A stretch of 64,000 nucleotides of DNA, taken from the NCBI GenBank assembly GCA_948485625.1, contig CAOMRW010000004.1, positions 40,867 to 104,866 of the forward strand, written 5' to 3'. The position numbers and the translations under genes are program-made. The stretch is from an uncultured Clostridia bacterium. GTDB taxonomy: Bacteria; Bacillota; Clostridia; TANB77; CAG-508. Of the stretch, positions 26,046 through 35,178 are shown piece after piece. Each line of letters opens with the position of its first letter. Within the stretch, counting starts at the first letter, position 1. The notes under the pieces are model-generated. The model ran no database searches, was not told the origin of the DNA, and was given only the letters and a program-made list of their open reading frames with translations.

Positions 26046-26124
26046 TGGGGATTAGGGGGCCAGGTCTTGAGTCCCCACTTTTTCTATAAAAAGTAGGGAT
26101 TCAAGACCTGGCCCCTAATCCCCA
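26046..26124. repeat. Long palindromic element A (GGGGCCAGGTCTTGA type)
   Basis: A 79-base near-perfect inverted repeat: arms of about 36 bases containing GGGGATTAGGGGGCCAGG and TCTTGAGTCCCCAC, with a seven-base loop. It is far more GC-rich than its surroundings. It lies in the 200-base gap between the acyl-CoA synthetase start and the flavodiiron gene end and looks like a mobile palindromic (REP/MITE-like) unit. Confidence 0.75.
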
Positions 26125-26166
26125 GAAAAAGAGAAAGATGATTTGAACGTCTCACTTTCTCTTTCT
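26125..26166 (-). terminator. Terminator behind flavodiiron protein gene
   Basis: AGAAAGAGAAAG pairs with CTTTCTCTTTTTCT on the minus strand, two bases after the fprA-like stop. Confidence 0.6.
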
Positions 26167-26167
26167 T

Positions 26168-27370
26168 CTATATGTTATTTATTATTTCATCTCCAATATT
26201 CTTAATGTATTCATATTCATTGTCTTTTGCTGATGATTTAATTGAAAATGTGTTTTCTAAAATTTGTATATTTTTCATTTCTGATAATATTTTATTTATT
26301 TCTTTTGTTACAATTCCTGGAACCCATGTAGAATTTTCTATTATTGATACTTTTCTGTTTTGTAAATTTTGTCTTTTTATATCTAATAAATACTGTTCTA
26401 TTGTTGGGAATAATCCTAAATTATATGTTGTTGCAGCTATTACTATGTTACTATATTTGAAGCTTTCTGATACTAGGTAAGATACATGTGTGTTTGAGGA
26501 ATCATATACTTCTATATTTTTTATTCCTTTTTCTCCTAGATAATTTGAAAGTGTGTTTACTACATTTTCTGTATTTCCATATACTGATGAATATATTATT
26601 AATACACTATTTTCTTCTGGCTCATATTTGCTCCATTTGTTATATTTTTCTATAATATATTCTAGATTATTTCTCCATATTACACCATGTAATGGGCATA
26701 TCATATTTATTTCTAGGTCTGACGCTTTTTTTAATAGATTTTGTACTTGTGGCCCATATTTTCCTACTATATTAGTATAATATCTTCTTGCTTCTGATAA
26801 CCAATCTTTTTCAATTTCTATATCATTATTAAACAAATTCCCATTTAGTGCTCCAAATGACCCAAATGCATCTGCTGAAAATAATGTCTTATCTGTTATA
26901 TCATATGTTACCATTACTTCTGGCCAATGTACCATTGGTGCCATTATAAATTGAAATTCGTGTTTTCCTGTTTTAAATATTTCTCCTTCTTTTACTATTT
27001 CTATTTTGCTATCTACATCAAAATTATAAAATTGTTTTAACATTCTTATTGTTTGATTGTTACATACAATTTTCATTTCTGGATATTTAAATACTAACTC
27101 TTCGATTAATGAGCAATGGTCTGGTTCCATATGGTTTATTATTAGATAATCTAATTTTTCATTTTGTAACACATATTTTATATTTTCTAAAAATTGTCTT
27201 CCTACTGAATAATCTACTGTATCTATTAATACATTTTTTTCATCTTTTATTAAATAAGAATTATATGCTATTCCTTTTGGTATTGGAAATATATTTTCAA
27301 ATAATGCTAGTCTTCTATCTTCTGCTCCTACCCAATATAATTCTTCATTTATTTTTCTTACACATTGCAT
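26168..27370 (-). CDS. fprA: Flavodiiron protein (A-type flavoprotein)
   Basis: A 400-residue enzyme. Residues 1-250 are a metallo-beta-lactamase-like diiron domain with the ligand motif HMEPDH near 80-85, HWPEVM and CPLHG. Residues 255-400 are a flavodoxin domain whose FMN loop reads SSVYGNTE. It reduces O2 to water (or NO to N2O) and protects anaerobes from oxygen. The next gene upstream in the operon is rubredoxin, its usual electron donor, 12 bases away, so the two form a complete O2-scavenging pair. Confidence 0.93.
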   Translation of the reverse strand: MQCVRKINEELYWVGAEDRRLALFENIFPIPKGIAYNSYLIKDEKNVLIDTVDYSVGRQFLENIKYVLQNEKLDYLIINHMEPDHCSLIEELVFKYPEMKIVCNNQTIRMLKQFYNFDVDSKIEIVKEGEIFKTGKHEFQFIMAPMVHWPEVMVTYDITDKTLFSADAFGSFGALNGNLFNNDIEIEKDWLSEARRYYTNIVGKYGPQVQNLLKKASDLEINMICPLHGVIWRNNLEYIIEKYNKWSKYEPEENSVLIIYSSVYGNTENVVNTLSNYLGEKGIKNIEVYDSSNTHVSYLVSESFKYSNIVIAATTYNLGLFPTIEQYLLDIKRQNLQNRKVSIIENSTWVPGIVTKEINKILSEMKNIQILENTFSIKSSAKDNEYEYIKNIGDEIINNI

Positions 27371-27382
27371 TTTCTATATCAC

Positions 27383-27520
27383 CTATTCTTCTACTTTTTC
27401 AAACATATCTTTTCCAACTCCACATACTGGGCAAGTCCAATCTTCTGGTAAATCTGCAAATTTTACTCCCTCTACTTCTTCATCATAAACATATCCACAT
27501 GCTATACATACATATTTCAT
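27383..27520 (-). CDS. Rubredoxin
   Basis: A short, 45-residue protein (typical rubredoxins have 52-54) with CIAC and CPVC supplying the four Cys ligands of the iron, and the conserved [10 protein letters not shown] and [11 protein letters not shown]. The start is the Met after a GGAGG site; the 20 upstream residues of the open frame are basic and not part of the family. It delivers electrons to the adjacent flavodiiron protein. Confidence 0.93.
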   Translation of the reverse strand: MKYVCIACGYVYDEEVEGVKFADLPEDWTCPVCGVGKDMFEKVEE

Positions 27521-27602
27521 AACTTTATACCTCCTAAATTTATTTTTGACTATTTTATCAAATTTATAATATTGTTTCAATAATTTATTTAATTTTTTAT
27601 GT

Positions 27603-28328
27603 TTAAATTGTTATTTTAACATTTTCTTTTTCTTCAATTTCTTTTATAAATGCGTTTTTAATATCTTTCATTTTTCCAAATACAACTGCTACATCACTTT
27701 CTTGTAATGTAGTATTTGGATATATTTCTGATATTACTTGTCCTTTTCTTTTTAATACAAGTAATTGTATTTTGTACTTTTCTTTTAGCCCCATTTCTTC
27801 TATTGTTTTATTCTTCATTTTTTCACTTAATATTTTTAATTCAATTTCTGCAATAACTTTATTTCCATATGTATCATATACTAGCATAAAATTCTCTTTT
27901 TTTATTTTTCTGTGGTTTATTATTGTCATTACTATTTTATCAATTATTTTTCTTGCTATTTTTGTTTTATAAAATATTGCAATAAATAATATTATAAATA
28001 TTGTTAGTCCTATGCATATTGGTATTTCTTCTTTTGTTGCATTTGCTGTTGATGCAAATATTGTTACAAATGTTGATACAATTGATATATTAAAAATATA
28101 ACTAAAAAACATTATTCTTTGTGTTATCTTTCTTCTCTTTTTAGTTATTGTCATTCCTTCACTTTCACTAGTAGTAAATCCTGTTCCTGTTAATAACGAT
28201 ATAACTTGAAACCTTGATATTTCTAAGTTTATTCCGTTTATTCTATATAATATTGTAAATACCTCTATTAATATTTGATATATAATTACTAAGACATCAA
28301 ATAAGATTAATGCTGCTACTATACTCAT
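27603..28328 (-). CDS. Membrane protein with TrkA-C (RCK_C) domain
   Basis: A 241-residue protein. The start is [10 protein letters not shown], after GGAAGGTG; the longer frame upstream lacks a ribosome site. Three hydrophobic segments occupy residues 1-125 ([54 protein letters not shown]). The C-terminal 70 residues ([20 protein letters not shown] to [10 protein letters not shown]) form a TrkA-C ligand-binding domain of the type that regulates cation channels and antiporters. It lies next to a CaCA-family exchanger on the same strand. Confidence 0.75.
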   Translation of the reverse strand: MSIVAALILFDVLVIIYQILIEVFTILYRINGINLEISRFQVISLLTGTGFTTSESEGMTITKKRRKITQRIMFFSYIFNISIVSTFVTIFASTANATKEEIPICIGLTIFIILFIAIFYKTKIARKIIDKIVMTIINHRKIKKENFMLVYDTYGNKVIAEIELKILSEKMKNKTIEEMGLKEKYKIQLLVLKRKGQVISEIYPNTTLQESDVAVVFGKMKDIKNAFIKEIEEKENVKITI

Positions 28329-28395
28329 ATTATTCACCTTCCTTTTTTTATTTATAATAATTTTAGAGAAAAAAACAAGACCTTTTGGCCTTATC

Positions 28396-29376
28396 TTATG
28401 CAAAGCAAACTATACTTACTAAATATATAATATATGTTAATACAAATATTAATCCATTACATCTTGTCATCTCATTTTTCTTTCCCGTAAATGGGAATAG
28501 TCCTAATGCTATTGTTCCTATTATTAGAAGTATAATATTACTATCATAACTTTTAGAATATGCTATTGGTGCCAATGATGCTGATACACCAATTATTAAC
28601 AATATATTAAATATTTGTGACCCTAAAATGTTTCCTATTGCCATATCTGTTTCGCCTTTTCTGGTTGCTGCTATTGATGTTATTAGTTCTGGTAAACTTG
28701 TACTAAATGCAACTATTGTTAAACTTATTAACTTTTCACTTATTCCTAATATTTTTGCTATTTCTACTGAGTTGTCTACAACTATATCTCCTCCTAGTTT
28801 CAGTCCTATTATTCCTATTATTATTCCAAATATAGATTCCCATACTGGTGATATCTTTTCTTCATTTGTTCTTATTTCTATTATTTTTTCTTCCTTTTCA
28901 AATTCTTCTCCTTTTTTGGCCATTATCAAGTTATATATTATAAATAATATGCAAAATGTTAGTAATATTAATCCTTCTTCTTTTGTTATTGTATTTATTT
29001 GGTTATTTGTTCCATTTATACATAAAAAGAATAGCATTACTGTTGAAAATATTGTAAATGGTATCTCAAATAATCTCGTTTCTTTTTTGAATATTAATGG
29101 TTTTATTATAGCACATGCCCCTAATATTAAAAACATATTTGCTATATTGCTTCCTACTACATTTCCTATTGCTAAATCTGAATGCCCCTCTATTGCTGAT
29201 GTTACACTTACTACTAATTCTGGCATTGATGTTCCTATTGCTACTATTGTTAGACCTATTACTATTTCTGGTATATGAAATTTCTTTGCTATTTCACTTG
29301 CTCCATCTACTAAAAAATCTGCTCCTTTTATTAGTAATATAAATCCTATTATTATTAGTATTATATTTAAAAGCAT
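28396..29376 (-). CDS. CaCA-family sodium/calcium antiporter
   Basis: A 326-residue protein with about ten membrane helices in two inverted halves. Each half carries the alpha-repeat motif of the family: VIGLTIVAIGTSMPELVVSV near residue 40 and LISLTIVAFSTSLPELITSI near 225, both followed by GNxxGSxxxN. The central loop (KKGEEFEKEEKIIEIRTNEE) is cytoplasmic and short. It exchanges Ca2+ for Na+ or H+ across the membrane. It is followed downstream by the TrkA-C protein. Confidence 0.92.
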   Translation of the reverse strand: MLLNIILIIIGFILLIKGADFLVDGASEIAKKFHIPEIVIGLTIVAIGTSMPELVVSVTSAIEGHSDLAIGNVVGSNIANMFLILGACAIIKPLIFKKETRLFEIPFTIFSTVMLFFLCINGTNNQINTITKEEGLILLTFCILFIIYNLIMAKKGEEFEKEEKIIEIRTNEEKISPVWESIFGIIIGIIGLKLGGDIVVDNSVEIAKILGISEKLISLTIVAFSTSLPELITSIAATRKGETDMAIGNILGSQIFNILLIIGVSASLAPIAYSKSYDSNIILLIIGTIALGLFPFTGKKNEMTRCNGLIFVLTYIIYLVSIVCFA

Positions 29377-29454
29377 TTTCTTCCTTCTTTCTTTTTTATT
29401 AATTATTATTTTCGTTTTTTGAAATTATACATTATTTTTTTCGCTTTTGCAATT

Positions 29455-29595
29455 ATTTTTGAAACATTTGGGACAGTCCTAATTTGTTTCATTTTTTTGT
29501 CATTTCTTGTCGATTTTAAAACCAAAGACTATTACTAGACACAAATCGACAAAATTATGAAACAAAATTGGACTGTCCCAAATGTTTCAAATTTT
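29455..29595. repeat. Long palindromic element B (GGGACAGTCC type)
   Basis: An inverted repeat of about 135 bases. The outer arms GAAACATTTGGGACAGTCC and GGACTGTCCCAAATGTTTC match perfectly, with further partial pairing inwards (TTTGTTTCAT, TTGTCGATT). The right arm overlaps the 3' end of the comEA gene, whose TGA stop lies in the arm. The structure resembles palindromic units linked to REP-associated transposases in Firmicutes. Confidence 0.75.
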
Positions 29596-30234
29596 TATTA
29601 ATTCCTTTATTTTACTATATTTACTCTCTCCAATCCCATTAACTTTTTTAATATCTTCAATATTGTTAAATTTACCATTTTCTTTTCTGTAGTTTATTAT
29701 TTTTAATGCTGTTGAGCTTCCTATTCCAGGTAATGTTTCTAATTCAGTTTGTGTTGCTGTATTTATATTTATTTTGCCTTTTTTATTTATATTTTCACTG
29801 TTTCCATTATTGTTTTCTTTAGATATATATGTATTTGTTTCATCTGTTATATTATTATTTTTTTCCCCTTTTTTAGGAATATGTATTTTCATTCCATCTT
29901 CTATTATATATGCTAAATTTAAACTGCTAATATCAGCTTCTTCTGTTAGTCCTCCTGCTTTTTCTATTATATCAGCAATTCTGCTTTTTTCTTTTATTTC
30001 ATGAATTCCTTCATTTTTTACTTGTCCTGTTATATAGACTATTATTTTATTATTATTTTCTATATTTAATAAGTTATTATTTATATTGTTATTTTCTTCA
30101 TATGTATTTAATATATTTGAATTTATGCTACTTTCTATATAATCTTCTTTTCTTATTAAGAAATAATATATTAAAATTATGGATATAATTATTATTGATA
30201 TATGTATAATTGTTTTTTTGTTTAATGATTTCAT
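29587..30234 (-). CDS. comEA: ComEA-like DNA-binding competence protein
   Basis: A 215-residue protein with one N-terminal membrane anchor (TIIHISIIIISIILIYYFLI), a SLBB domain near residues 65-115 (IVYITGQVKNEGIHEIKE) and a C-terminal double helix-hairpin-helix (ININTATQTELETLPGIGSS). ComEA binds incoming double-stranded DNA at the cell surface and passes it to the ComEC pore. The last codons are inside palindromic element B, so the natural C-terminus may have been altered slightly by insertion. No comEC is in the window. Confidence 0.88.
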   Translation of the reverse strand: MKSLNKKTIIHISIIIISIILIYYFLIRKEDYIESSINSNILNTYEENNNINNNLLNIENNNKIIVYITGQVKNEGIHEIKEKSRIADIIEKAGGLTEEADISSLNLAYIIEDGMKIHIPKKGEKNNNITDETNTYISKENNNGNSENINKKGKININTATQTELETLPGIGSSTALKIINYRKENGKFNNIEDIKKVNGIGESKYSKIKELIKI

Positions 30235-30354
30235 TTGTCCTCCTTGTCTTTTTTTGTAGATTTTAGTTTTTTTATGTTACAAATTTTGTATAAATAATTG
30301 AATTTTTTATTAAAATATTATATATTATTTTATATATTTTTATGGAGAGTTATA

Positions 30355-31617
30355 ATGAGAATAAAAAAATTTTTAGTGTTTTTAATTGTATTAATTTTTA
30401 TTTTTAATGTGCCTATTAGTTATGGAGTTTCAGATGCTCCTGATGTTTCTGCCGAGGCTGCAATTTTGATTGATAGTTCTAGTGAAAAAATTTTGTATTC
30501 AAAAAATGAAAATGGAAAGATGTATCCTGCAAGTACTACAAAAATTCTTACTGCTATTTTAACAATAGAAAATTGTAATTTGGATGATGTTGTTTCTGTA
30601 CCTTATGAAGCTATTTCTTCAATTTCTTCAGGATATTCTGTTGCTGCATTGCAGGCTGGTGAACAGCTTACAGTAAGGCATTTATTGCAAGTTATGCTAA
30701 TTTATTCTGCAAATGATGCTGCAAATGTTTTGGCATACCATATTTCTGGTTCTATTGATGCTTTTGCAGTATTGATGAATAACAAAGTTTCAGAGTTGGG
30801 ATTGAAAAATACTCATTTTACTAATCCTAGTGGTATACATGATGAAAATCATTTCACAACAGCTTATGATTTATCAATTATAATGAAATATTGTATGAAA
30901 AATGAAACTTTTAGAAGTTTATCTAGTTTGAAGTATTGTACAATTCCAGCTACTAATAAGTATGATGAAAGAGTTTTTAATACAACAAATGAATTATTAA
31001 TATATGATAATAGAGAAGTTGATAGTAATTATTATTATAAATATGCAATTGCTGGAAAGACAGGATATACTACTCAAGCTAAAAATTGTTTAGTTTCTGT
31101 TTCTAATAAAGATAATTTAGAATTGATATGTGTTGTTCTTGGTGTGGGTTTATATCCTAATAATCTTAGTGCAAAGTTTGTTGATACAAAGACTATATTT
31201 GATTATGGGTATAGTAACTATACTATTAGAAAACTAAGAGATTTAAATGCTATTGCTACTCAAATTGAGATTAATAATGGAACTAAAGAAACTAAAAATT
31301 TGGATGTATTAATTTCTAGTGATATAAGTGTTTTAGTTTCTAGAGATGATTTAGAGACTGAATTTTCTCCTGAAATAAGTATAAATGAAAATTTATCTGC
31401 TCCTATATCGCAAGGTCAAATTATTGGAAAAATAGTATATAATATTGATGAAATTGAATATTCGACAGATTTAATTGCTTCACATAGTGTTAAAAAATCT
31501 AATTTCTTAATATTAATTGTTCAAATTTTATTGATTATTCTTATTTTGTTTTTCTTATATAAGTTGTTATTTGATAATAATTTTGAAAAAATGTTTTTTA
31601 GAAAAAATATAAAATAA
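30355..31617 (+). CDS. D-alanyl-D-alanine carboxypeptidase (DacF-like)
   Basis: A 420-residue S11 peptidase. The start is MRIKKFLVFL, after GGAGA; a signal peptide ends near PISYG. The active-site motifs are STTK (SxxK), SAN (SxN) and KTG in AGKTGYTTQA. A C-terminal beta domain (PBP5_C) and one membrane helix with a basic tail (FLILIVQILLIILILFFLYK) complete the usual architecture. It trims the terminal D-Ala of peptidoglycan stem peptides. It is monocistronic, with a terminator right behind. Confidence 0.93.
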   Translation: MRIKKFLVFLIVLIFIFNVPISYGVSDAPDVSAEAAILIDSSSEKILYSKNENGKMYPASTTKILTAILTIENCNLDDVVSVPYEAISSISSGYSVAALQAGEQLTVRHLLQVMLIYSANDAANVLAYHISGSIDAFAVLMNNKVSELGLKNTHFTNPSGIHDENHFTTAYDLSIIMKYCMKNETFRSLSSLKYCTIPATNKYDERVFNTTNELLIYDNREVDSNYYYKYAIAGKTGYTTQAKNCLVSVSNKDNLELICVVLGVGLYPNNLSAKFVDTKTIFDYGYSNYTIRKLRDLNAIATQIEINNGTKETKNLDVLISSDISVLVSRDDLETEFSPEISINENLSAPISQGQIIGKIVYNIDEIEYSTDLIASHSVKKSNFLILIVQILLIILILFFLYKLLFDNNFEKMFFRKNIK

Positions 31618-31653
31618 TATATAGATAATTTAAAAATATACTTTATATTTATT

Positions 31654-31690
31654 ATAGGATGTTCCCTTAAAAGAACATCCTATGTTTTTA
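31654..31690 (+). terminator. Rho-independent terminator
   Basis: ATAGGATGTTC / GAACATCCTAT with loop CCTTAAAA and a following T-rich tract; ends the carboxypeptidase transcript. Confidence 0.85.
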
Positions 31691-31717
31691 TTTTAAATCT
31701 TATTGTTATATAATTTA

Positions 31718-33067
31718 TTATTTAAAATCTTTACCTATTACAATAGTTACGTCTACTAAACTAGTACTTGATTTATTTGTTGATATAGTTCCTATTCCTA
31801 TAGTATTTTGTATTTTTTTTAATTCTTCATCTGTTACATTCTTTTTGTTTGTTATTATTGTTTTAGCTATTGATGATGTTTGTCCTTTTTTTGTGATATT
31901 ATATCCTTTTTCTTCTAGCATTTCCTTTGCTTTTTCTAGTTTTGTTTTATCTCCACTTCCATTTAATAATTCAATTTTTATTTCAGATGTAGTTGTATCA
32001 TCTGTTGTTATATTATTTGAAATAGTATTGTTACTATTTCCATCTTCTAATTCATCAGTATAAAACATTGATTGTATTAGCTCTTTTGCTGCTTTTTTAT
32101 CCATTACAAATATGCTTACATTATTAGTTTCTTGCATATCTGGTGTTGTTCCTGGAAGTGTTGCTGTTGTCATATTTTCTGAATTAAATTCAACTGCATA
32201 TGGTATATAATCTTTTATAAAAGAAAGTTCTAAGTTAGTTTCTACATTCTCATGTGCTATTTCTAATATTTCTCCTATTTTAAATATATTACTTGGTTTT
32301 AGTGTTTGTTTTAATGTTGCTGCTATAAAGTCTCTTTGTGTTCTCATTCTTCCAAAGTCATCATTTCCATATTCAGTTGGATATGTTGTCATTATTCCTT
32401 TTTTATCTACATTACTATGTCTAAATCTTAGAAGATGTTCTGCTTTTTCTCCATCTAATTTTTGCATTCCAGCTTTAAGATTTATATGTAAGTCTTGTGT
32501 TGGGTCGTCATATTTCATATCAATAGGAACATTAAATTCTACTCCTCCTATTGCGTCAACCAATTTTATTAATGCTTCTGTTCTTACTATTACATAGTAT
32601 TCTATATTTAGTCCTGTAATTTCATTTACAGCTTCTAATGTTTTTTGTGGTGTTCTTGTCATATTGTATAATGCATTTATCTTCTGTGATGCAACTGCTC
32701 TACTTGTATTTTTTCCTGTAAAGGTGTCTCTTGGTATTGAAAGTAAATTTGCTTTTTGTGTATTTGGATTATATGATGCCACCATTATTGTATCTGTTAA
32801 TTCTGAATCTATATCAGTACTTACTCCTAAAATTAATACTTTTATTTCTTTTAGATTTTTCTTTGTATTTTCGTCATGTCCTACTGCTGTGGCAAGCATT
32901 CCACTTAATCCTCCACCATTTTTATGTGTTTTATATGTGAACCATCCTATTGATACTAATAGGATTAATATAATTACTAATAATATTCTTTTTAATGCTT
33001 TCTTCTTTTTCCTTTTGTTCCTTTTAGATTCTTTTTTATCTATTTGTTTAGTTTTCAAAATAATCAC
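31718..33067 (-). CDS. LytR-CpsA-Psr (LCP) family phosphotransferase
   Basis: A 449-residue protein with a Lys-rich cytoplasmic N-terminus, one membrane helix (RILLVIILILLVSIGWFTY) and an LCP domain from about 75 to 310. The LCP domain carries the signatures DTIMVASYNP, NLLSIPRDTF, KINALYNM, HLLRFRHSN and RMRTQRDFI. A C-terminal LytR_C domain (IELLNGSGDKTKLEKAKEML) follows. LCP enzymes attach wall polymers to peptidoglycan. It heads a group with CvpA and DUF5711 genes on the same strand. Confidence 0.9.
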   Translation of the reverse strand: MIILKTKQIDKKESKRNKRKKKKALKRILLVIILILLVSIGWFTYKTHKNGGGLSGMLATAVGHDENTKKNLKEIKVLILGVSTDIDSELTDTIMVASYNPNTQKANLLSIPRDTFTGKNTSRAVASQKINALYNMTRTPQKTLEAVNEITGLNIEYYVIVRTEALIKLVDAIGGVEFNVPIDMKYDDPTQDLHINLKAGMQKLDGEKAEHLLRFRHSNVDKKGIMTTYPTEYGNDDFGRMRTQRDFIAATLKQTLKPSNIFKIGEILEIAHENVETNLELSFIKDYIPYAVEFNSENMTTATLPGTTPDMQETNNVSIFVMDKKAAKELIQSMFYTDELEDGNSNNTISNNITTDDTTTSEIKIELLNGSGDKTKLEKAKEMLEEKGYNITKKGQTSSIAKTIITNKKNVTDEELKKIQNTIGIGTISTNKSSTSLVDVTIVIGKDFK

Positions 33068-33146
33068 TCCTAAATTTGTCTAAAAATTTATGCTAATAGT
33101 ATAACAAATATAAAAAAAAAACGCAACTAAATTACGTCTTTTTTCA

Positions 33147-33740
33147 CTAAAATTTCACAATATTTTCATATACTTTTTTTGTCAAATATGAGTCTTGTAT
33201 ATTTTTATTTAATGTATTTTCTGGATTAATTTTTATAAATACTCCCATAAGTAAAATGAATATTCCTACTATTAATACACCTCTTACTAATCCATATATA
33301 ATTCCACCTACTTCATTAAATTGTTTTAATATTGGTAGATTTGCTACAAAGTCCATTAATGATATTACTATACTTAATGCTATTTTTACTGCTACAAATA
33401 ATACTATTGCTGTTATAGCATATACAACATTTTTAGCTATATTTTTAGCTTCTGATGGTAATATTTCATTTTGTACTTGATTTGTAACTATGTCTGGTAT
33501 TTGTGAATTTTCATCAATAAAATTTGTTGTGTTTTGTATTATTGCATTTTCTATTTTTTCATCTATTGTTGTATTATTTATTATAATTCCTGATATAGGT
33601 TTATATATAGCTATTGTTACTATTATTGCAATTATACCTGCAAATAATTTTGTTCCTAATTTTACTAATCCTTTTTTATATCCTAAAAATGCTGATAATA
33701 TTATTATCGCTATTAATATTATATCTATTATTATTCCCAT
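33147..33740 (-). CDS. cvpA: CvpA family membrane protein
   Basis: A 197-residue protein with four membrane helices (IIDIILIAIIILSAFLGYKK; LFAGIIAIIVTIAIYKP; VVYAITAIVLFVAVKIAL; YGLVRGVLIVGIFILLMGVF), matching the CvpA/colicin V production family; GYKKGLVKL after the first helix is typical. It is linked in other bacteria to envelope homeostasis. It follows the DUF5711 gene by 13 bases, so the two are probably co-transcribed. Confidence 0.85.
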   Translation of the reverse strand: MGIIIDIILIAIIILSAFLGYKKGLVKLGTKLFAGIIAIIVTIAIYKPISGIIINNTTIDEKIENAIIQNTTNFIDENSQIPDIVTNQVQNEILPSEAKNIAKNVVYAITAIVLFVAVKIALSIVISLMDFVANLPILKQFNEVGGIIYGLVRGVLIVGIFILLMGVFIKINPENTLNKNIQDSYLTKKVYENIVKF

Positions 33741-33753
33741 AATTTTTCCTCCA

Positions 33754-34947
33754 TTATAAATTTATGATTTCTATTTTATCTCTATACACTATTCCTGCAA
33801 TAGAATTTGATAGAACAATACTTGTTATTTCTTGTTCTGCTATATATTTTTTAACTAGCCATCCACTTGTATTTATAAATTCTACTTCTGAGCCTAAATT
33901 TAGTGCAATTATGTTACTATTTGTATATATTTCTTTGGTTACTGATTCTGCTGTATATAGTGATGTACTTTTGTTTTCTGAATTTATTATATTTACAACT
34001 GAATCTGCAGTAAATATTCCTGATGATTTTTCTTCTACTGTTATTGATGCATTTGATAAATCAATTGCTGCAAATGATACTTTTTTGTCTTTATATTCTT
34101 GTATTGTTTCTACTGTTTCATCTGTTTTAATTAGTGTAATTTTATTTGTATACATACATATTAATTTGTCTTTTTCTTGATATTTTATATTTGTTATTAG
34201 TTCACCATTTTCTCCTTTATATGCTTTCTTTATTGATTCTTCTGAATTAGTTTTTCCTTGCTCAATTGACATTATTTCAATATTAGATTGTACTGTTGTT
34301 CCTGATGTATCTACATATGCAATTGCTAAATATTTATTATTATCAGATATTGCTGTAGCAACTACTCTTGTTGATTTCAAATACCAATTAAATAGGTGTT
34401 CTCCTTGACTATTATACATAGCTACTACTGTTTTGTAACTTGTATCTACTATTGTTACTGCTATATATCCATTTTTATTTATTGAAATTTGTGATACATT
34501 TCCTTCTATGCTTTTTTCCCACAACACCTCTTTATCTGATATTAAATATAATTTCTGTCCTTTTTCTTCTGCTACTGCTAAATATCTACCATTTGAGTTG
34601 AATATTGGTTTTGTTATTTCTAATGTTAATGTATTTTCTTTTTTTCCAGTGCTATTATAAATTTCAAAGTTGTTTTTATTTAATATTCCTATATATCTAT
34701 TAAATGCATATATATTTGAATTATCTGTTTCTTCTATTTCTATATTGGGTAAATTATTTTGTACTTTTTCTTTTTGAAAAATATTTTTATCTATCCAAGC
34801 TCTTACTTCTTTATTATTCATATATATTATAGATATTGATATTGTGAATATTAGTATTGTTGCAGTTATTAAAATTATTGATATTTTTTTCTTATTGAGC
34901 TTTTTTCTTGTTTTTTTATTTTCTGTTTCTTCCCAAAAATCTCTCAT
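33754..34947 (-). CDS. DUF5711 family membrane-anchored beta-propeller protein
   Basis: A 397-residue protein. A basic N-terminus is followed by one membrane helix (ISIILITATILIFTISISI) and an extracytoplasmic region of repeating beta strands of WD/propeller type (GRYLAVAEEKGQKLYLIS; GYIAVTIVDTSYKTVVAMYN; NKYLAIAYVDTSGTTVQSNI). This matches DUF5711, common in Clostridia next to cvpA and of unknown function. It is the first gene of a pair with cvpA. The palindromic element C lies just upstream of its start. Confidence 0.8.
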   Translation of the reverse strand: MRDFWEETENKKTRKKLNKKKISIILITATILIFTISISIIYMNNKEVRAWIDKNIFQKEKVQNNLPNIEIEETDNSNIYAFNRYIGILNKNNFEIYNSTGKKENTLTLEITKPIFNSNGRYLAVAEEKGQKLYLISDKEVLWEKSIEGNVSQISINKNGYIAVTIVDTSYKTVVAMYNSQGEHLFNWYLKSTRVVATAISDNNKYLAIAYVDTSGTTVQSNIEIMSIEQGKTNSEESIKKAYKGENGELITNIKYQEKDKLICMYTNKITLIKTDETVETIQEYKDKKVSFAAIDLSNASITVEEKSSGIFTADSVVNIINSENKSTSLYTAESVTKEIYTNSNIIALNLGSEVEFINTSGWLVKKYIAEQEITSIVLSNSIAGIVYRDKIEIINL

Positions 34948-35028
34948 ATAATTTTCTCCTATGTTATTCTTTTCTATGTTATATCAGTTTTTTGTTTTTT
35001 TTGCAATATTTTTTTAAAAAAAGCCAGG

Positions 35029-35178
35029 GGAACCAAGGGAGAAACCAAGGGGGACGTTGAACCAAGGGGGACGTTGAACCAAGGGGGACGTTGTTAAATT
35101 GGTTGAAATCTAATTCAACCAATTTAACAACGTCCCCCTTGGTTCAACGTCCCTCTTGGTTCCCCCTTGGTTTTTGGT
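35029..35178. repeat. Long palindromic element C with 17-bp tandem units
   Basis: An inverted repeat of about 150 bases. The left arm contains three tandem copies (35044-35060, 35061-35077, 35078-35094) of ACCAAGGGGGACGTTGA. The right arm carries about two matching units. The centre is AAATTGGTTGAA / TTCAACCAATTT with a six-base loop. The right end touches the stop codon of the pseudopilin-like gene. The GC-rich composition contrasts with the region. Confidence 0.8.

Noticed and set aside
28628..29278. Plus-strand frame of 216 codons opposite the CaCA exchanger
   Set aside because: Shadow frame; the minus strand carries both alpha-repeat motifs.
35029..35178. 17-bp tandem repeats considered as a CRISPR or iteron array
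   Set aside because: Units are directly adjacent with no spacers and sit in one arm of a palindrome; no replication or cas gene is near.
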